The position numbers and the translations under genes were made by a program. The notes beneath the pieces are model-generated. The model did no database searches. It saw nothing but the letters and a program-made list of their open reading frames with translations, and was not told the origin of the DNA. Shown one piece after another: positions 46,460 through 54,501 of a stretch of DNA of 64,000 bases. Origin of the DNA: Myxococcus eversor (GTDB lineage Bacteria; Myxococcota; Myxococcia; Myxococcales; Myxococcaceae); the NCBI RefSeq assembly GCF_010894455.1, contig NZ_JAAIXY010000015.1:186001-250000 (forward strand). The letters run 5' to 3'. Within the stretch, counting starts at the first letter, position 1; every line of letters starts with the position of its first letter.

Positions 46460-46969
46460 TCAGGGGTGTTGGCCGCGCTCTTCCATGAGGCCGAAGGTGC
46501 GTTGCCGGGCGCGGTGCAGGGTGCTCTTCACGGTGCCTTCGGGGATTCGCAGCAGGCGGGCGATTTCGGGGTAGCTCAGCCCACGCACTTCGCGCAGGTG
46601 GAGGACCTGTCGCTGCTGCTCGTTGATCTCCTGCATGGCGTCGGTGAAGTGGCGTTGCAGCTCCGCGCCCGCTGCCTGGACTTCGGGCGTGAGGGGCTCG
46701 GAAGGCTCCAGGCTCAAGCGCTCGCGGCGCTTGCGTGCGCGCAGCCAGTTGATGCTGCTGTTGACCATGACGCGGTGGAGCCACGTGGTCCAGGCAGCGC
46801 GTCCGCCGTAGCCTGGAGACTTCCAGGCGAGCCGGGCGAAGACGTCCTGCACCACGTCCTCCGCATCGTCCGCGTCGCCGACGATGCGGCGGGCGATGGC
46901 GAGAGCGCGGGCACGGTGCTCGTTGTAGAGCTGAGTGAGAGGCGGGAGGTCGATGGCGGCGGCGTGCAT
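46460..46969 (-). CDS. ECF-type RNA polymerase sigma factor
   Basis: The 169-residue protein has region 2 (LYNEHRARALAIARRIVGDADDAEDVVQDVFARL) and region 4 (QRQVLHLREVRGLSYPEIARLL and PEGTVKSTLHRAR) of group IV sigma-70 factors, with no region 1 or 3. An anti-sigma gene is not adjacent; the neighbours are on other strands. The ATG at 46969 begins just before region 2; the longer frame upstream is low-complexity. Its regulon is unknown. Confidence 0.93.
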   Translation of the reverse strand: MHAAAIDLPPLTQLYNEHRARALAIARRIVGDADDAEDVVQDVFARLAWKSPGYGGRAAWTTWLHRVMVNSSINWLRARKRRERLSLEPSEPLTPEVQAAGAELQRHFTDAMQEINEQQRQVLHLREVRGLSYPEIARLLRIPEGTVKSTLHRARQRTFGLMEERGQHP

Positions 46970-47032
46970 CACGGGTGGGCTCCTGAACACCCCAGCGGGG
47001 ACCTCCTCTGGAACGAACCGGCCGCGAAAAGG

Positions 47033-47064
47033 GTCTATCCGCCCGCGACGGTGGGATTTTTTCA
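47033..47064 (-). promoter_or_regulatory. Possible promoter of the ECF sigma gene
   Basis: On the minus strand the sequence has TGAAAAAATC (47055-47064) and GGATAGAC (47033-47040) 14 bases apart, about 65-95 bases before the ECF start codon. The A-run and GATAGAC-like element are arranged like an ECF-type -35/-10 pair, possibly autoregulated. This is inference only. Confidence 0.3.
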
Positions 47065-47207
47065 CCGCGTGTCTTGAGGGTACGGACACCGGCCCGGAGC
47101 TGGGTTTCCGCTCGTACTTCAGGGCATGAAGGTGGGTAGGCTCACGGTGTCCCGTTGCGCGCTTTGGAACGGCCGCGGTGACGCCGCCTGACTCCGAGGA
47201 GGCCGAC

Positions 47208-47654
47208 ATGGCGTACTTCGATGACTTGGCGCCGTGTTCATATTTTCCAGCAGGGCAGGACGTCCTGCTGGCGGTGGGGTGGCTCGAGCAGGGGCACTTA
47301 TTCACGCAGGGCCTGGTCAATGAGGACGTCTTCGAAGCGCTCGTCCGGCTGTGCGTGAATCCATGGCAGCCCGTGGCGTTCGCGGGTCGACACGCGTGCG
47401 CGCTGTGCCGGTTCTCGGGCGGACCGGGGGCGTTGGTGTACCGCGACATGACGGTGTCATTCGGGGGCGCGAACGTCTTCATCCCCGGAACAGAGCGCGT
47501 CTTCGTCGCACCGACGTTGGTCGTGCACTACATCGACGCGCACGGGTACGCACCGCCACGCGAGTTCCAGGATGCGGTGATGGGCTGTCCGGAGATGCGC
47601 TCCCTGGCGTACCTCAAGGCACTGAAGGCGCGAGGGTTCACCGCCCTCAGGTGA
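47208..47654 (+). CDS. Hypothetical 148-residue protein
   Basis: The product begins MAYFDDLAPCSYFPAG and contains a CVNPWQPVAFAG segment, HACALCRFSG and a C-terminal helix. It has no signal or membrane helix. Cysteines in HACALC and CSYF could bind metal. I do not recognise the family. The ATG at 47208 has GAGGAGG upstream; an earlier ATG-like start at 47178 does not. Confidence 0.75.
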   Translation: MAYFDDLAPCSYFPAGQDVLLAVGWLEQGHLFTQGLVNEDVFEALVRLCVNPWQPVAFAGRHACALCRFSGGPGALVYRDMTVSFGGANVFIPGTERVFVAPTLVVHYIDAHGYAPPREFQDAVMGCPEMRSLAYLKALKARGFTALR

Positions 47655-47934
47655 TGTGCCCGTGCTTCCGCGATCCATCAGCTCCCTGTGCGACTCGCCG
47701 CTCTCCTCCCGGACCACAAGGCTCTGTCTACGGAAATCCTCGGAAAGTGGTCGGGTCCTCCCCTGAGCAGCTCATGATTGGTGGGTCGCCTCTGCCGAGC
47801 CCCGCTCTGAGCCCCGGCCCTTCAATCCCTTGCGTGCTTGAGGCGCCAGACGCAAAGTTGACTATCCCCTTCGTTGTCGTTGTTGTTTGCTTGACGTTGG
47901 TTTGGGCTACCAATGGTCATTGCATGGGGGTGTG

Positions 47935-48159
47935 ATGAAGTCTTCCATCCTACTCGTTGCTGTTGCGGCCACAGGCCTCGCTGGTGGACTTCTGATTCCC
48001 CAGAAGGCCGAAGCCATTTGCTGCAATTACCAATGCCTTTGCTGGAGGACCGCCGAAGAGATGTATGTCGAATGTTGGACCGACTTACAGGGGTGCTGTC
48101 ATACTTTTGGCCTGTGCTTCTCTGGTAACTGCGCGAAGTGCGTGTTTTCCGTTGAGTGA
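47935..48159 (+). CDS. Secreted cysteine-rich mini-protein
   Basis: This 74-residue product has a signal peptide (MKSSILLVAVAATGLAGGLL, then IPQKAEA with cleavage after AEA) and a mature part of about 46 residues with ten cysteines (CCNYQCLCW, VECWT, QGCC, GLCFSGNCAKC). Ten cysteines suggest a disulfide-knotted extracellular peptide, such as an adhesin, toxin or signalling peptide. Codon use has more A/T at third positions than neighbours. The frame could start at 47887, but only the ATG at 47935 places the signal at the N-terminus. A decayed copy follows. Confidence 0.8.
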   Translation: MKSSILLVAVAATGLAGGLLIPQKAEAICCNYQCLCWRTAEEMYVECWTDLQGCCHTFGLCFSGNCAKCVFSVE

Positions 48160-48179
48160 TTAGGCGTCGAGCGGTCCTG

Positions 48180-48298
48180 TCAGTGCTGTCTGTTGCTGCG
48201 ATTGCCAATGCAGTCGCGGGTTGATGAGCGCCGACAGGGTTGTCGAGTGTTGGACCGGCTGTCAGGGGGGCTGGCCTTCTTGGCTTCATCGGAAATAG
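48180..48298 (+). pseudogene. Decayed copy of the cysteine-rich peptide
   Basis: Bases 48194-48275 match the mature part of the preceding gene almost without gaps: TTGCTGC, ATT-CCAATGC and then GTGTTGGACCG. The translated frame reads CCDCQCS...VVECWTGCQGG before a TAG at 48296-48298; an upstream TAG at 48160-48165 and the absence of a signal peptide mean it cannot be secreted as such. I call it a remnant; the GGAGGAG overlapping its stop is the ribosome-binding site of the next gene. Confidence 0.65.
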
Positions 48299-48309
48299 GA
48301 GGAGACCTC

Positions 48310-48927
48310 GTGCATTCCTGGGGAAGGTACCTGCAGGTGGTGGGAGTCTTTCTCGTTTCCATCGCGGCTGGCGTGCTTCTGACTCGGCCGGGCGCGCCGG
48401 TCTCGACCGCTCACGAAGACGCTCGCCGTGGGACTCAGCGCTCCGAAGCGGTTGCCACGAGGGCCGTGGTGGCTTCCAGGCCCGCTGCGGAAGCGTCCAC
48501 TGGGAGTCGACCAGAAGGGAACTGCGTCTCCGAACCTCCGGAGACGCCGGTGCGTGCAGGAGTCGTGGCCACTACGGCCTGGGACGAGGTCCCTCTCATT
48601 TCCGACCCTCGCGAGCTGGGCTCCTGGGCAATGCGCCGCCTCCAGGAAGGCATTGACGGTCAGGTGCGTGAGCGGGTGCGTGCATGCCTGGCGGGTATGC
48701 TCGAGGCGGGCATCCACCACTCCACGGAGCGTACCGTCCTGGTTCTTCACATGGAGTCAGAGGAAAACCTGCTCGTCGTCAGGGAGGCAAAGGTCCAGCG
48801 CCACGGTGCCGCAGACGAGGAGACAGCTCGGTGCGTGGCAGAAGCCTTCGAATCGCAGGAGTTCGAGGCGAGAGGCGCTGTGACTCCGGGGCAGCGCTTC
48901 CGCCTAGAGTACCCCATCACCTTCTGA
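48310..48927 (+). CDS. Membrane-anchored protein with an AgmX-like C-terminal domain
   Basis: The GTG at 48310 has GGAGGAG at 48298-48304 and gives 205 residues. A membrane helix (LQVVGVFLVSIAAGVLLTRPG) is followed by a disordered Ala/Arg/Glu-rich linker with one Cys. The C-terminal domain follows the pattern R-x2-C...G...V...D-x3-A-x-C-V-A...F, seen as VRACLAGML and EETARCVAEAFESQEF. In myxobacteria this pattern occurs at the C-terminus of AgmX/PglI-type envelope proteins. The homology is by pattern only. The longer frame from 48193 runs through the decayed peptide copy and is rejected. Confidence 0.72.
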   Translation: MHSWGRYLQVVGVFLVSIAAGVLLTRPGAPVSTAHEDARRGTQRSEAVATRAVVASRPAAEASTGSRPEGNCVSEPPETPVRAGVVATTAWDEVPLISDPRELGSWAMRRLQEGIDGQVRERVRACLAGMLEAGIHHSTERTVLVLHMESEENLLVVREAKVQRHGAADEETARCVAEAFESQEFEARGAVTPGQRFRLEYPITF

Positions 48928-48941
48928 CCCAGCCCTCGACC

Positions 48942-51161
48942 ATGCGACACCGTTGGTGGTTGCTGTACAGCCTCATCGTCGGGCTCAGCGTGGGGGTCTT
49001 GATTGGGAACCGGCTCTCGTCCGAGCCAGAGCCGCCGCCCGCTACTCGCGAGGAAGAGTCATCCCTGGTGGAGATTCCTCCGCCACGAGCTCTGCCCCCA
49101 GCGAGGCCTTCTCCTTCCTTGCGTCTCCATGTCCTCGGTCCCACTGGCTCTTGCGAGGTGAGCCTCTATTGCCGGCGTGGCCCGGCCTCTTCCTGGGGCT
49201 TGGTCGCGAGGCGGACCACCCTCTCCGACGGTCGCCTCGACATGCCCGAAGCGACCGGTCACTGCCTCGTATTCGTCACAGCAGCCGGCTTCGCTCCGGG
49301 CCACCTCGAATTCACCCGCCCGGCCACGGAAGTACTGGCCCTGTCACTTCCGTTGAGGCCCGCGCGGGTCATGAGAGGACGCGCGGTCCGTAAGGGTACG
49401 CAGGAGCCCGTCCCCATGGCCTCACTGGAACTGCGGCGGGTGCTCTCGGCCTTTCCGCGCGAGCTTGAGCGAGACCTCCGCCAAGCCGGCTCCAGCGATG
49501 CGCTGGGACGCTTCGAGTTTCGCGACCTCGCTGAGGGCAACTACGAACTCGTCGCGCAGGCCCCCTCTTTCCAGCCGGAGACTCGCGTGGTCCTGCTGTC
49601 GGGGGATCCACACCCGGAACTCGAGCTCGAGCTCGCTCCGCACGGGTTCCTCGAGGGGAGTGTTGTCGACGCGAAGGGCGTTCGTGTCGCGGGCGCGACG
49701 GTCCGGGTCTCAGAGGGGGCCGGGGGGGATGTTACTGACGCCAACGGGGCCTTCTCCCTGGAACTCCCAGCCGGGGCCTACCGGCTGACTGCGGCCCTGG
49801 GAAGCCAGATGGGCGTCGCCGATGAGCCGCAAGTCGTGGAGGTGGGGGCGACCACGCGTTGCCCTATCATCCAGCTTGGCCGGCCAGGGCGGATGGAGGC
49901 GCGGGTCGTGGAGGCTGAGAGCTGGACTCCCTTGGAAGGAGTGCGTGTCCGAATCCAGCCGGCGGCCAGCCTGTCCGTGACAGACGCGGAGGGCCGCTTC
50001 TCGGTCGAGGACCTGCTTCCCGGCGAGTACCGCCTCTCCGCCGCGGCGGATGGGCTCACGGACGAGGCCATTCGGGTTGCCGTCAACGCCGGTCAGACGG
50101 CGCGCCCCGTGTTGGCTCTGCGCCGGATGGGGGCGCTGGAGGGCCGGTTGCTCACCGGCGGAGGTGTTGGCGCCACGGGAGTCAGCATCGAGGTGGGATG
50201 GCATGGTGCCGATGAGCCAATCGTCATCCAGCCAGACTCTGCCGGGAGATTCTCCACCGGGAGCATTCCGGCAGGGACCATCAAGGTGTCCACCCGCTCA
50301 GCCACGGGTGTCATCCGCTCCAGCGACGTGTTCTCCATCGAGCCAGGCAAGGTGACACGTCGGGATATCTTCTTGCGCTCCACGGGAAGAATCTCCGGAA
50401 CCGTCAAGGGGGCGGATGGAGCGTGGCCAGGGAGTGCCATGGTGGGACTTACGTCCTCTCACGGTGGAAATGGCGTGCTGGCTCAGGTTCCAGTGGATGA
50501 CCAGGGCGCCTTCTCGCTGGAGGTGACAGAGGGTGCCTACCTCCTCCGCGCATACCCCTCTGGCCAGTACGGCGCGTTCGGCCCCTCCGTCGAGGCCGCA
50601 GTGCGGGCCGGGAGTGAGTCCACGGTGGCGCTCATACTCCCTCACCAGGTGAGGGCCCTCGCTGGCGTCGTGGTAGGGCCAGGGGGCGCTCCCGTCGCCG
50701 GTGCCGCCATCCTGGTTCGTGGAAGCGCCTTCGAGGCCCGAAGGGTCGCGGACCCGTTTGGCCGGTTCTCCCTTCATGTCCCGGGGGATGGCGAGTTCGA
50801 AGTGAGGGCGCTTCGTGGAGGGCGGAGTGCCGTGATTCTGAGCCGGCCCGACACCGGGCTGACTCTTCGTCTCACGGAAGGGGCGAGAGTGAGGGGGACG
50901 GTCAGGGGCGACTGGAGGACCGATGAGCCGCTCCAGGTCACCATCAGGTCCGAGCTCTTCGAGGAACTTCTCTCCGAAGGCATGGACGGGATGCAATTCA
51001 GGGGAGACCAATTCGACTTGGTCGATGTCCCCGCAGGGCGACTGCGGATTGTCGTGACTACGAGGAGCGGCGCTCAGGGGACGGCGAATGTCGTCGTGGC
51101 CCCTGGGCAGACCGCCTTCATCTCCATTGAACTGGCCCGACTCACGGGGCGCGATCCCTGA
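48942..51161 (+). CDS. Large surface protein with many CarboxypepD-regulatory-like repeats
   Basis: The 739-residue protein has one N-terminal membrane helix (WWLLYSLIVGLSVGVLIG). About seven Ig-like/carboxypeptidase-regulatory-like domains follow, each about 75-90 residues with the family core G-x-V-x-D-x4-P-V-x-G-A-x-V and G-x-F-x-L/V (for example EGSVVDAKGVRVAGATVRV, DANGAFSLELPAGAYRL, GVVVGPGGAPVAGAAILVRG). Such proteins are exported and usually bind other surface components. It begins 14 bases after the preceding gene, so both are probably co-transcribed. Confidence 0.87.
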   Translation: MRHRWWLLYSLIVGLSVGVLIGNRLSSEPEPPPATREEESSLVEIPPPRALPPARPSPSLRLHVLGPTGSCEVSLYCRRGPASSWGLVARRTTLSDGRLDMPEATGHCLVFVTAAGFAPGHLEFTRPATEVLALSLPLRPARVMRGRAVRKGTQEPVPMASLELRRVLSAFPRELERDLRQAGSSDALGRFEFRDLAEGNYELVAQAPSFQPETRVVLLSGDPHPELELELAPHGFLEGSVVDAKGVRVAGATVRVSEGAGGDVTDANGAFSLELPAGAYRLTAALGSQMGVADEPQVVEVGATTRCPIIQLGRPGRMEARVVEAESWTPLEGVRVRIQPAASLSVTDAEGRFSVEDLLPGEYRLSAAADGLTDEAIRVAVNAGQTARPVLALRRMGALEGRLLTGGGVGATGVSIEVGWHGADEPIVIQPDSAGRFSTGSIPAGTIKVSTRSATGVIRSSDVFSIEPGKVTRRDIFLRSTGRISGTVKGADGAWPGSAMVGLTSSHGGNGVLAQVPVDDQGAFSLEVTEGAYLLRAYPSGQYGAFGPSVEAAVRAGSESTVALILPHQVRALAGVVVGPGGAPVAGAAILVRGSAFEARRVADPFGRFSLHVPGDGEFEVRALRGGRSAVILSRPDTGLTLRLTEGARVRGTVRGDWRTDEPLQVTIRSELFEELLSEGMDGMQFRGDQFDLVDVPAGRLRIVVTTRSGAQGTANVVVAPGQTAFISIELARLTGRDP

Positions 51162-51163
51162 CG

Positions 51164-51222
51164 CCGCTCCATCTGGAGCGGATCCGCCAACGATTCACCC
51201 CGGAACGACCCCGAAGCCGGGG
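51164..51222. terminator. Hairpin pair between converging genes
   Basis: A 7-bp perfect stem CCGCTCC-ATCT-GGAGCGG begins 3 bases after the repeat-protein stop. A CCCCGG/CCGGGG stem follows at 51198-51222. They lie between converging genes and are likely a shared terminator. Confidence 0.5.
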
Positions 51223-51232
51223 CAGCTCGCCA

Positions 51233-52870
51233 CTACTCCTGCTCGTCCTGCTTCGTCAGGCCCCAATCCTTCAGGCGCTTGAACAGGGTGGACCGGGCCA
51301 CGCCCAGCTCGCGAGCCACGCGCTCGCGGTTGTTGTTGAACCGACGCAGCGCGGCCTCGACGATCTGCCGCTCCAGCTTCTCCAGCATCTGCTCCAGCGT
51401 CATCCCAGGCGGCAGCTCCGGCACCGCGATGCCGGTCTCCTTGTTCATCTCCTGGTCGAACGTCAGGTCCGCCGCGTCGATGACCGGTCCCTTGCGGAAC
51501 AGCAGCGCGCGGTGCACCACGTTGCGCAGCTCGCGGATGTTGCCCGGCCACGTGTGTCCTCGCAGGCGCTCCACCGCCGCCATCGAGAAGCTCACCGTCT
51601 GCCCTCGCGGCGCGTACACCTTCACGAAGTGCTCGGCCAGCGCGGGCAAATCACTCTTGCGGCTGCGCAAGGGCGGCAGGTGCAACGGAATCACGCAGAG
51701 GCGGTAGTACAAATCCTCGCGGAACTTACCCTCGCGAGCCGCCGCCAGCAGGTCCAGGTTCGTCGCCGCCACCACCCGCACGTCCACGTGCATGGGCCGG
51801 CTCGCCCCCACGCGCTTGATTTCTCCACTCTCCAGCGCGCGCAGCAGCTTCGCCTGCAAATCCAGCGGCAGCTCGCCAATCTCGTCCAGGAAGAGGGTAC
51901 CGCCGTCCGCCTCCTCGAAGGCGCCCTTGCGCGCGTTCGCCGCGCCCGTGAAGGAGCCCTTCTCATGGCCGAACAGCTCGCTCTCGATGAGCTCCTTCGA
52001 GATGGCCGCGCAGTTGACGGGGACCAGCGGCTTGTTCGCGCGCTGCGAGCACTGGTGGATGGCCTTCGCCACCAGCTCCTTGCCCGTGCCGGACTCGCCC
52101 AGAATCGTCACGGCCGCCGTGGAAGGCGCCACGCGCTCGATGAGGTCCGCCAGCCCCTTCACTGCCGCGTCGTTGCCGATGATGCCGTGGAACGAGGCCA
52201 CCTCCTTCTTGGACCCCGTCGCCGCCACCTCCAGCACCAGCTCCGTCTCACCGACCCGCAGCGTGGTGGGCAGCGTGACTTCCGCCTCGAACAACCGCAC
52301 CGGCCCCAGCCACGTGCCGTTGGTGGAGCGCAGGTCCACGACGTGGAACGTGCCCTCCCGCCGCGTCACCTTCAGGTGCTTGCTGGAGGCGAACCGGTCC
52401 TGGAGGACCAAGTCACAGCCCGCGTCCTTGCCCGCCGTGAAGCTGTCTCCGGTGAGCCGGTGCACCGACTCGTTCAGGCCCTGCTTCACGCGCACCTGCG
52501 CGGGCTGCCAGCGCGGCGCCTGCGCGTCCTTCTGAATCGAGGTGGTGTGGCCCACCTCGGTGGCGACATCCGCGCCTTCACCGCCGCCGCTCAACCGGAA
52601 CACCGCGCGCCACTGGCCGAGCACCAGGTCCGCGCCGTCGGGCAGCTCCGCCTCGGTGACGGACGTGCCGCCCACCACGGTGCCCTTGCCGGAGAGGTCC
52701 TGCACCCGGCACCGCGTCCCGTCCCACAGCAGGGCCACCTGCTGGCGGCTCACCTCCGGGTCCGGAATGGCGACGTCACACTGCTCGCCGCGCCCGAGCA
52801 CCAACCGTGCCCGGTCCACGCCCACCCTCAACACCTCCTCGCCACGACGGAAAAACACCAGCTCCGGCAT
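51233..52870 (-). CDS. Sigma-54-dependent transcription activator with two FHA domains
   Basis: The 545-residue regulator has two FHA domains (residues 20-95, with ARLVLGRGEQCDVAI and SRQQVALL; residues 138-215, with FTAGKDAGCDLVL and SSKHLKV...STNGTWLG). A sigma-54 interaction AAA+ domain follows, with Walker A GESGTGKELVAKAI, loop GSFTGA instead of GAFTGA, and LFLDEIGELPLDLQAKLL. A Fis-type helix-turn-helix closes the protein (RVARELGVARSTLFKRL). Phosphothreonine binding probably sets activity. Position directly after gspN, 93 bases away and on the same strand, suggests T2SS control, but targets are not shown. Confidence 0.95.
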   Translation of the reverse strand: MPELVFFRRGEEVLRVGVDRARLVLGRGEQCDVAIPDPEVSRQQVALLWDGTRCRVQDLSGKGTVVGGTSVTEAELPDGADLVLGQWRAVFRLSGGGEGADVATEVGHTTSIQKDAQAPRWQPAQVRVKQGLNESVHRLTGDSFTAGKDAGCDLVLQDRFASSKHLKVTRREGTFHVVDLRSTNGTWLGPVRLFEAEVTLPTTLRVGETELVLEVAATGSKKEVASFHGIIGNDAAVKGLADLIERVAPSTAAVTILGESGTGKELVAKAIHQCSQRANKPLVPVNCAAISKELIESELFGHEKGSFTGAANARKGAFEEADGGTLFLDEIGELPLDLQAKLLRALESGEIKRVGASRPMHVDVRVVAATNLDLLAAAREGKFREDLYYRLCVIPLHLPPLRSRKSDLPALAEHFVKVYAPRGQTVSFSMAAVERLRGHTWPGNIRELRNVVHRALLFRKGPVIDAADLTFDQEMNKETGIAVPELPPGMTLEQMLEKLERQIVEAALRRFNNNRERVARELGVARSTLFKRLKDWGLTKQDEQE

Positions 52871-52963
52871 CCCGCGACCCTCCTGTGCGCCCGCGCTTTA
52901 CACGTCCCGACGCACTGACATCAACCCCACGCGTCGGGTCGGGCGCTTCACCGGGGCGGCAGC

Positions 52964-53938
52964 CTACCGACGGGGCAGGAAGGTGGGCCGGTTGAGGAAG
53001 CCGCCGAGCCTGGCCGCCCGGAAGCTCGGGTCCTTCTTGTCCGGGGGGAAGATGGTGATGCCCGCCGCCAGCAGGCCCAGCCGCTTCTGCGCCTCCGGGT
53101 CCAACCGGAGATTCACGTCCATGGCGGGCTCGCTGTACTCCAGCCGCTTGCCCAGCTTCAGCGTGCCGGTGGCCAGCGCCTCCACGTCCTCGCCCTTCAG
53201 CCGCAGCTCCTGCACCGTGCCCAGGCCCTTCTCGAAGTTGATGCGGCCCACCAGCGCGCCGAGCGCCACCTGCGGCAGGTCCATGGGCATCGAGTTGCCC
53301 CCGCCCATGGGAATGGACGCCTTGCCACCCTTGATGATGAGCCCCTGCGAGTCGAGCGTCAGCTCGCCGTTCGCCTGGGACAGGTCCGGCTCCGGGCTCT
53401 TGCCCTTGGGCAGCGTCAGCGACAGCACGCCGTTCAGCTCACCGTCCAGGTCCATCCCGAGGAAGGCGGGCAGGTTGCCACCGCTGGCCTTGAGCCCGTC
53501 CATCTCCGCGCGGACCTTCATGTCACCCAGCCAGCCCATGGAGCCCACCACCGTGCCACCCAGCGCGTTGGCTCGAATGGCCAGGCCCGGCGGGAAGAGG
53601 GTGGGGCGCACCGCCACGCTGTCGATGAGCACCGCCTCGCCCAGCTCTGCGGCGCCCGGCAGCGTGCCCTCGCCGCTCACGAGCATCGCCAGCGTCTCCG
53701 CGCTCAGCGGCTGGGGCGGCTTGCTCACCTGCACCTTGGTGGCAGTGACACCCGACAGCCCCGGCCGCAGCGAGCCGATGCGCACCGCGAGCCCCGCCTG
53801 CGCCGCTTCGGAGACGAGGCGCGTGCGCACCGTGTCGTACGGGAAGGTGAGGAGCAGGCAGAGGATGAAGGCCAGGAGCGCGAACGCGCCGTAGCCCAGG
53901 ATGACCTTCCAGCGAGCGAGCTTGGTGTCAGAGGACAT
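52964..53938 (-). CDS. gspN: Type II secretion protein GspN
   Basis: This 324-residue inner-membrane protein has one N-terminal helix (VILGYGAFALLAFILCLLLTF) and a beta-rich periplasmic part typical of the GspN/AsmA-like family (GLSGVTATKVQVSKPPQPL, GELTLDSQGLIIKGGKASI). GspN links T2SS inner-membrane components in some bacteria and is absent in others. It is the last gene of the T2SS series, 3 bases after gspM. Confidence 0.87.
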   Translation of the reverse strand: MSSDTKLARWKVILGYGAFALLAFILCLLLTFPYDTVRTRLVSEAAQAGLAVRIGSLRPGLSGVTATKVQVSKPPQPLSAETLAMLVSGEGTLPGAAELGEAVLIDSVAVRPTLFPPGLAIRANALGGTVVGSMGWLGDMKVRAEMDGLKASGGNLPAFLGMDLDGELNGVLSLTLPKGKSPEPDLSQANGELTLDSQGLIIKGGKASIPMGGGNSMPMDLPQVALGALVGRINFEKGLGTVQELRLKGEDVEALATGTLKLGKRLEYSEPAMDVNLRLDPEAQKRLGLLAAGITIFPPDKKDPSFRAARLGGFLNRPTFLPRR

Positions 53939-53941
53939 GGG

Positions 53942-54499
53942 TTATTGCTTCATCCGGTAGGTGGCCACGGTGGTCCACGCCGTCAGCGTGTCGTTCGGCC
54001 TCGGTTCGATGCGCAGGTACTTCACCTTCACCACGCCAGGCCCGCTCTCCACCGTGCGCATGAAGTCCGTCAGCTTGCGCAGGTCCACGTCGGAGAACGT
54101 CAGCTCCACCGAGCTCTCCATGATCTTCCCGTCGCCCACGCCCACGTCGCCCTTGGGCGTCATGTTGGGCACCTGGAGCCCGGCCGCCGTGGCCTTGTCC
54201 TCGATGTACGAGATGAGCTGCACGTTGCTGGACGTCAGCTGCGTCTCCACCGCCTGCCGCGACGCCTGCGCCTCGCGATAGCTGGCCGCCAGCGCCTGCA
54301 CCTCCTGCAGCTTCGTCAGCTTGTCCTGCGTGCGCTTGCGATAACCGGACGCGCTGTTGGCGAACGTCATCAGCACCGCGAACACGAGGAACACCGCCAC
54401 CGCCGCGCCGGCGATGGACACCATCCGCCGCTCACGGTCACTCAGCCGCTCGAACCACGTCTGCACCGGCGCGAGCGCTTCCTGAAGCTTGTTGGCCAT
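53942..54499 (-). CDS. gspM: Type II secretion protein GspM
   Basis: This 185-residue protein has a short cytoplasmic start, one helix (MVSIAGAAVAVFLVFAVLMTF) and a periplasmic coiled-coil and ferredoxin-like region (LTSSNVQLISYIEDKATAAG, SVELTFSDVDLRKLTDFMR), the usual GspM layout. It forms the inner-membrane platform with GspL. The ATG at 54499 lies 2 bases after the gspL stop; the longer frame upstream is antisense-like sequence. Confidence 0.87.
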   Translation of the reverse strand: MANKLQEALAPVQTWFERLSDRERRMVSIAGAAVAVFLVFAVLMTFANSASGYRKRTQDKLTKLQEVQALAASYREAQASRQAVETQLTSSNVQLISYIEDKATAAGLQVPNMTPKGDVGVGDGKIMESSVELTFSDVDLRKLTDFMRTVESGPGVVKVKYLRIEPRPNDTLTAWTTVATYRMKQ

Positions 54500-54501
54500 G
54501 A

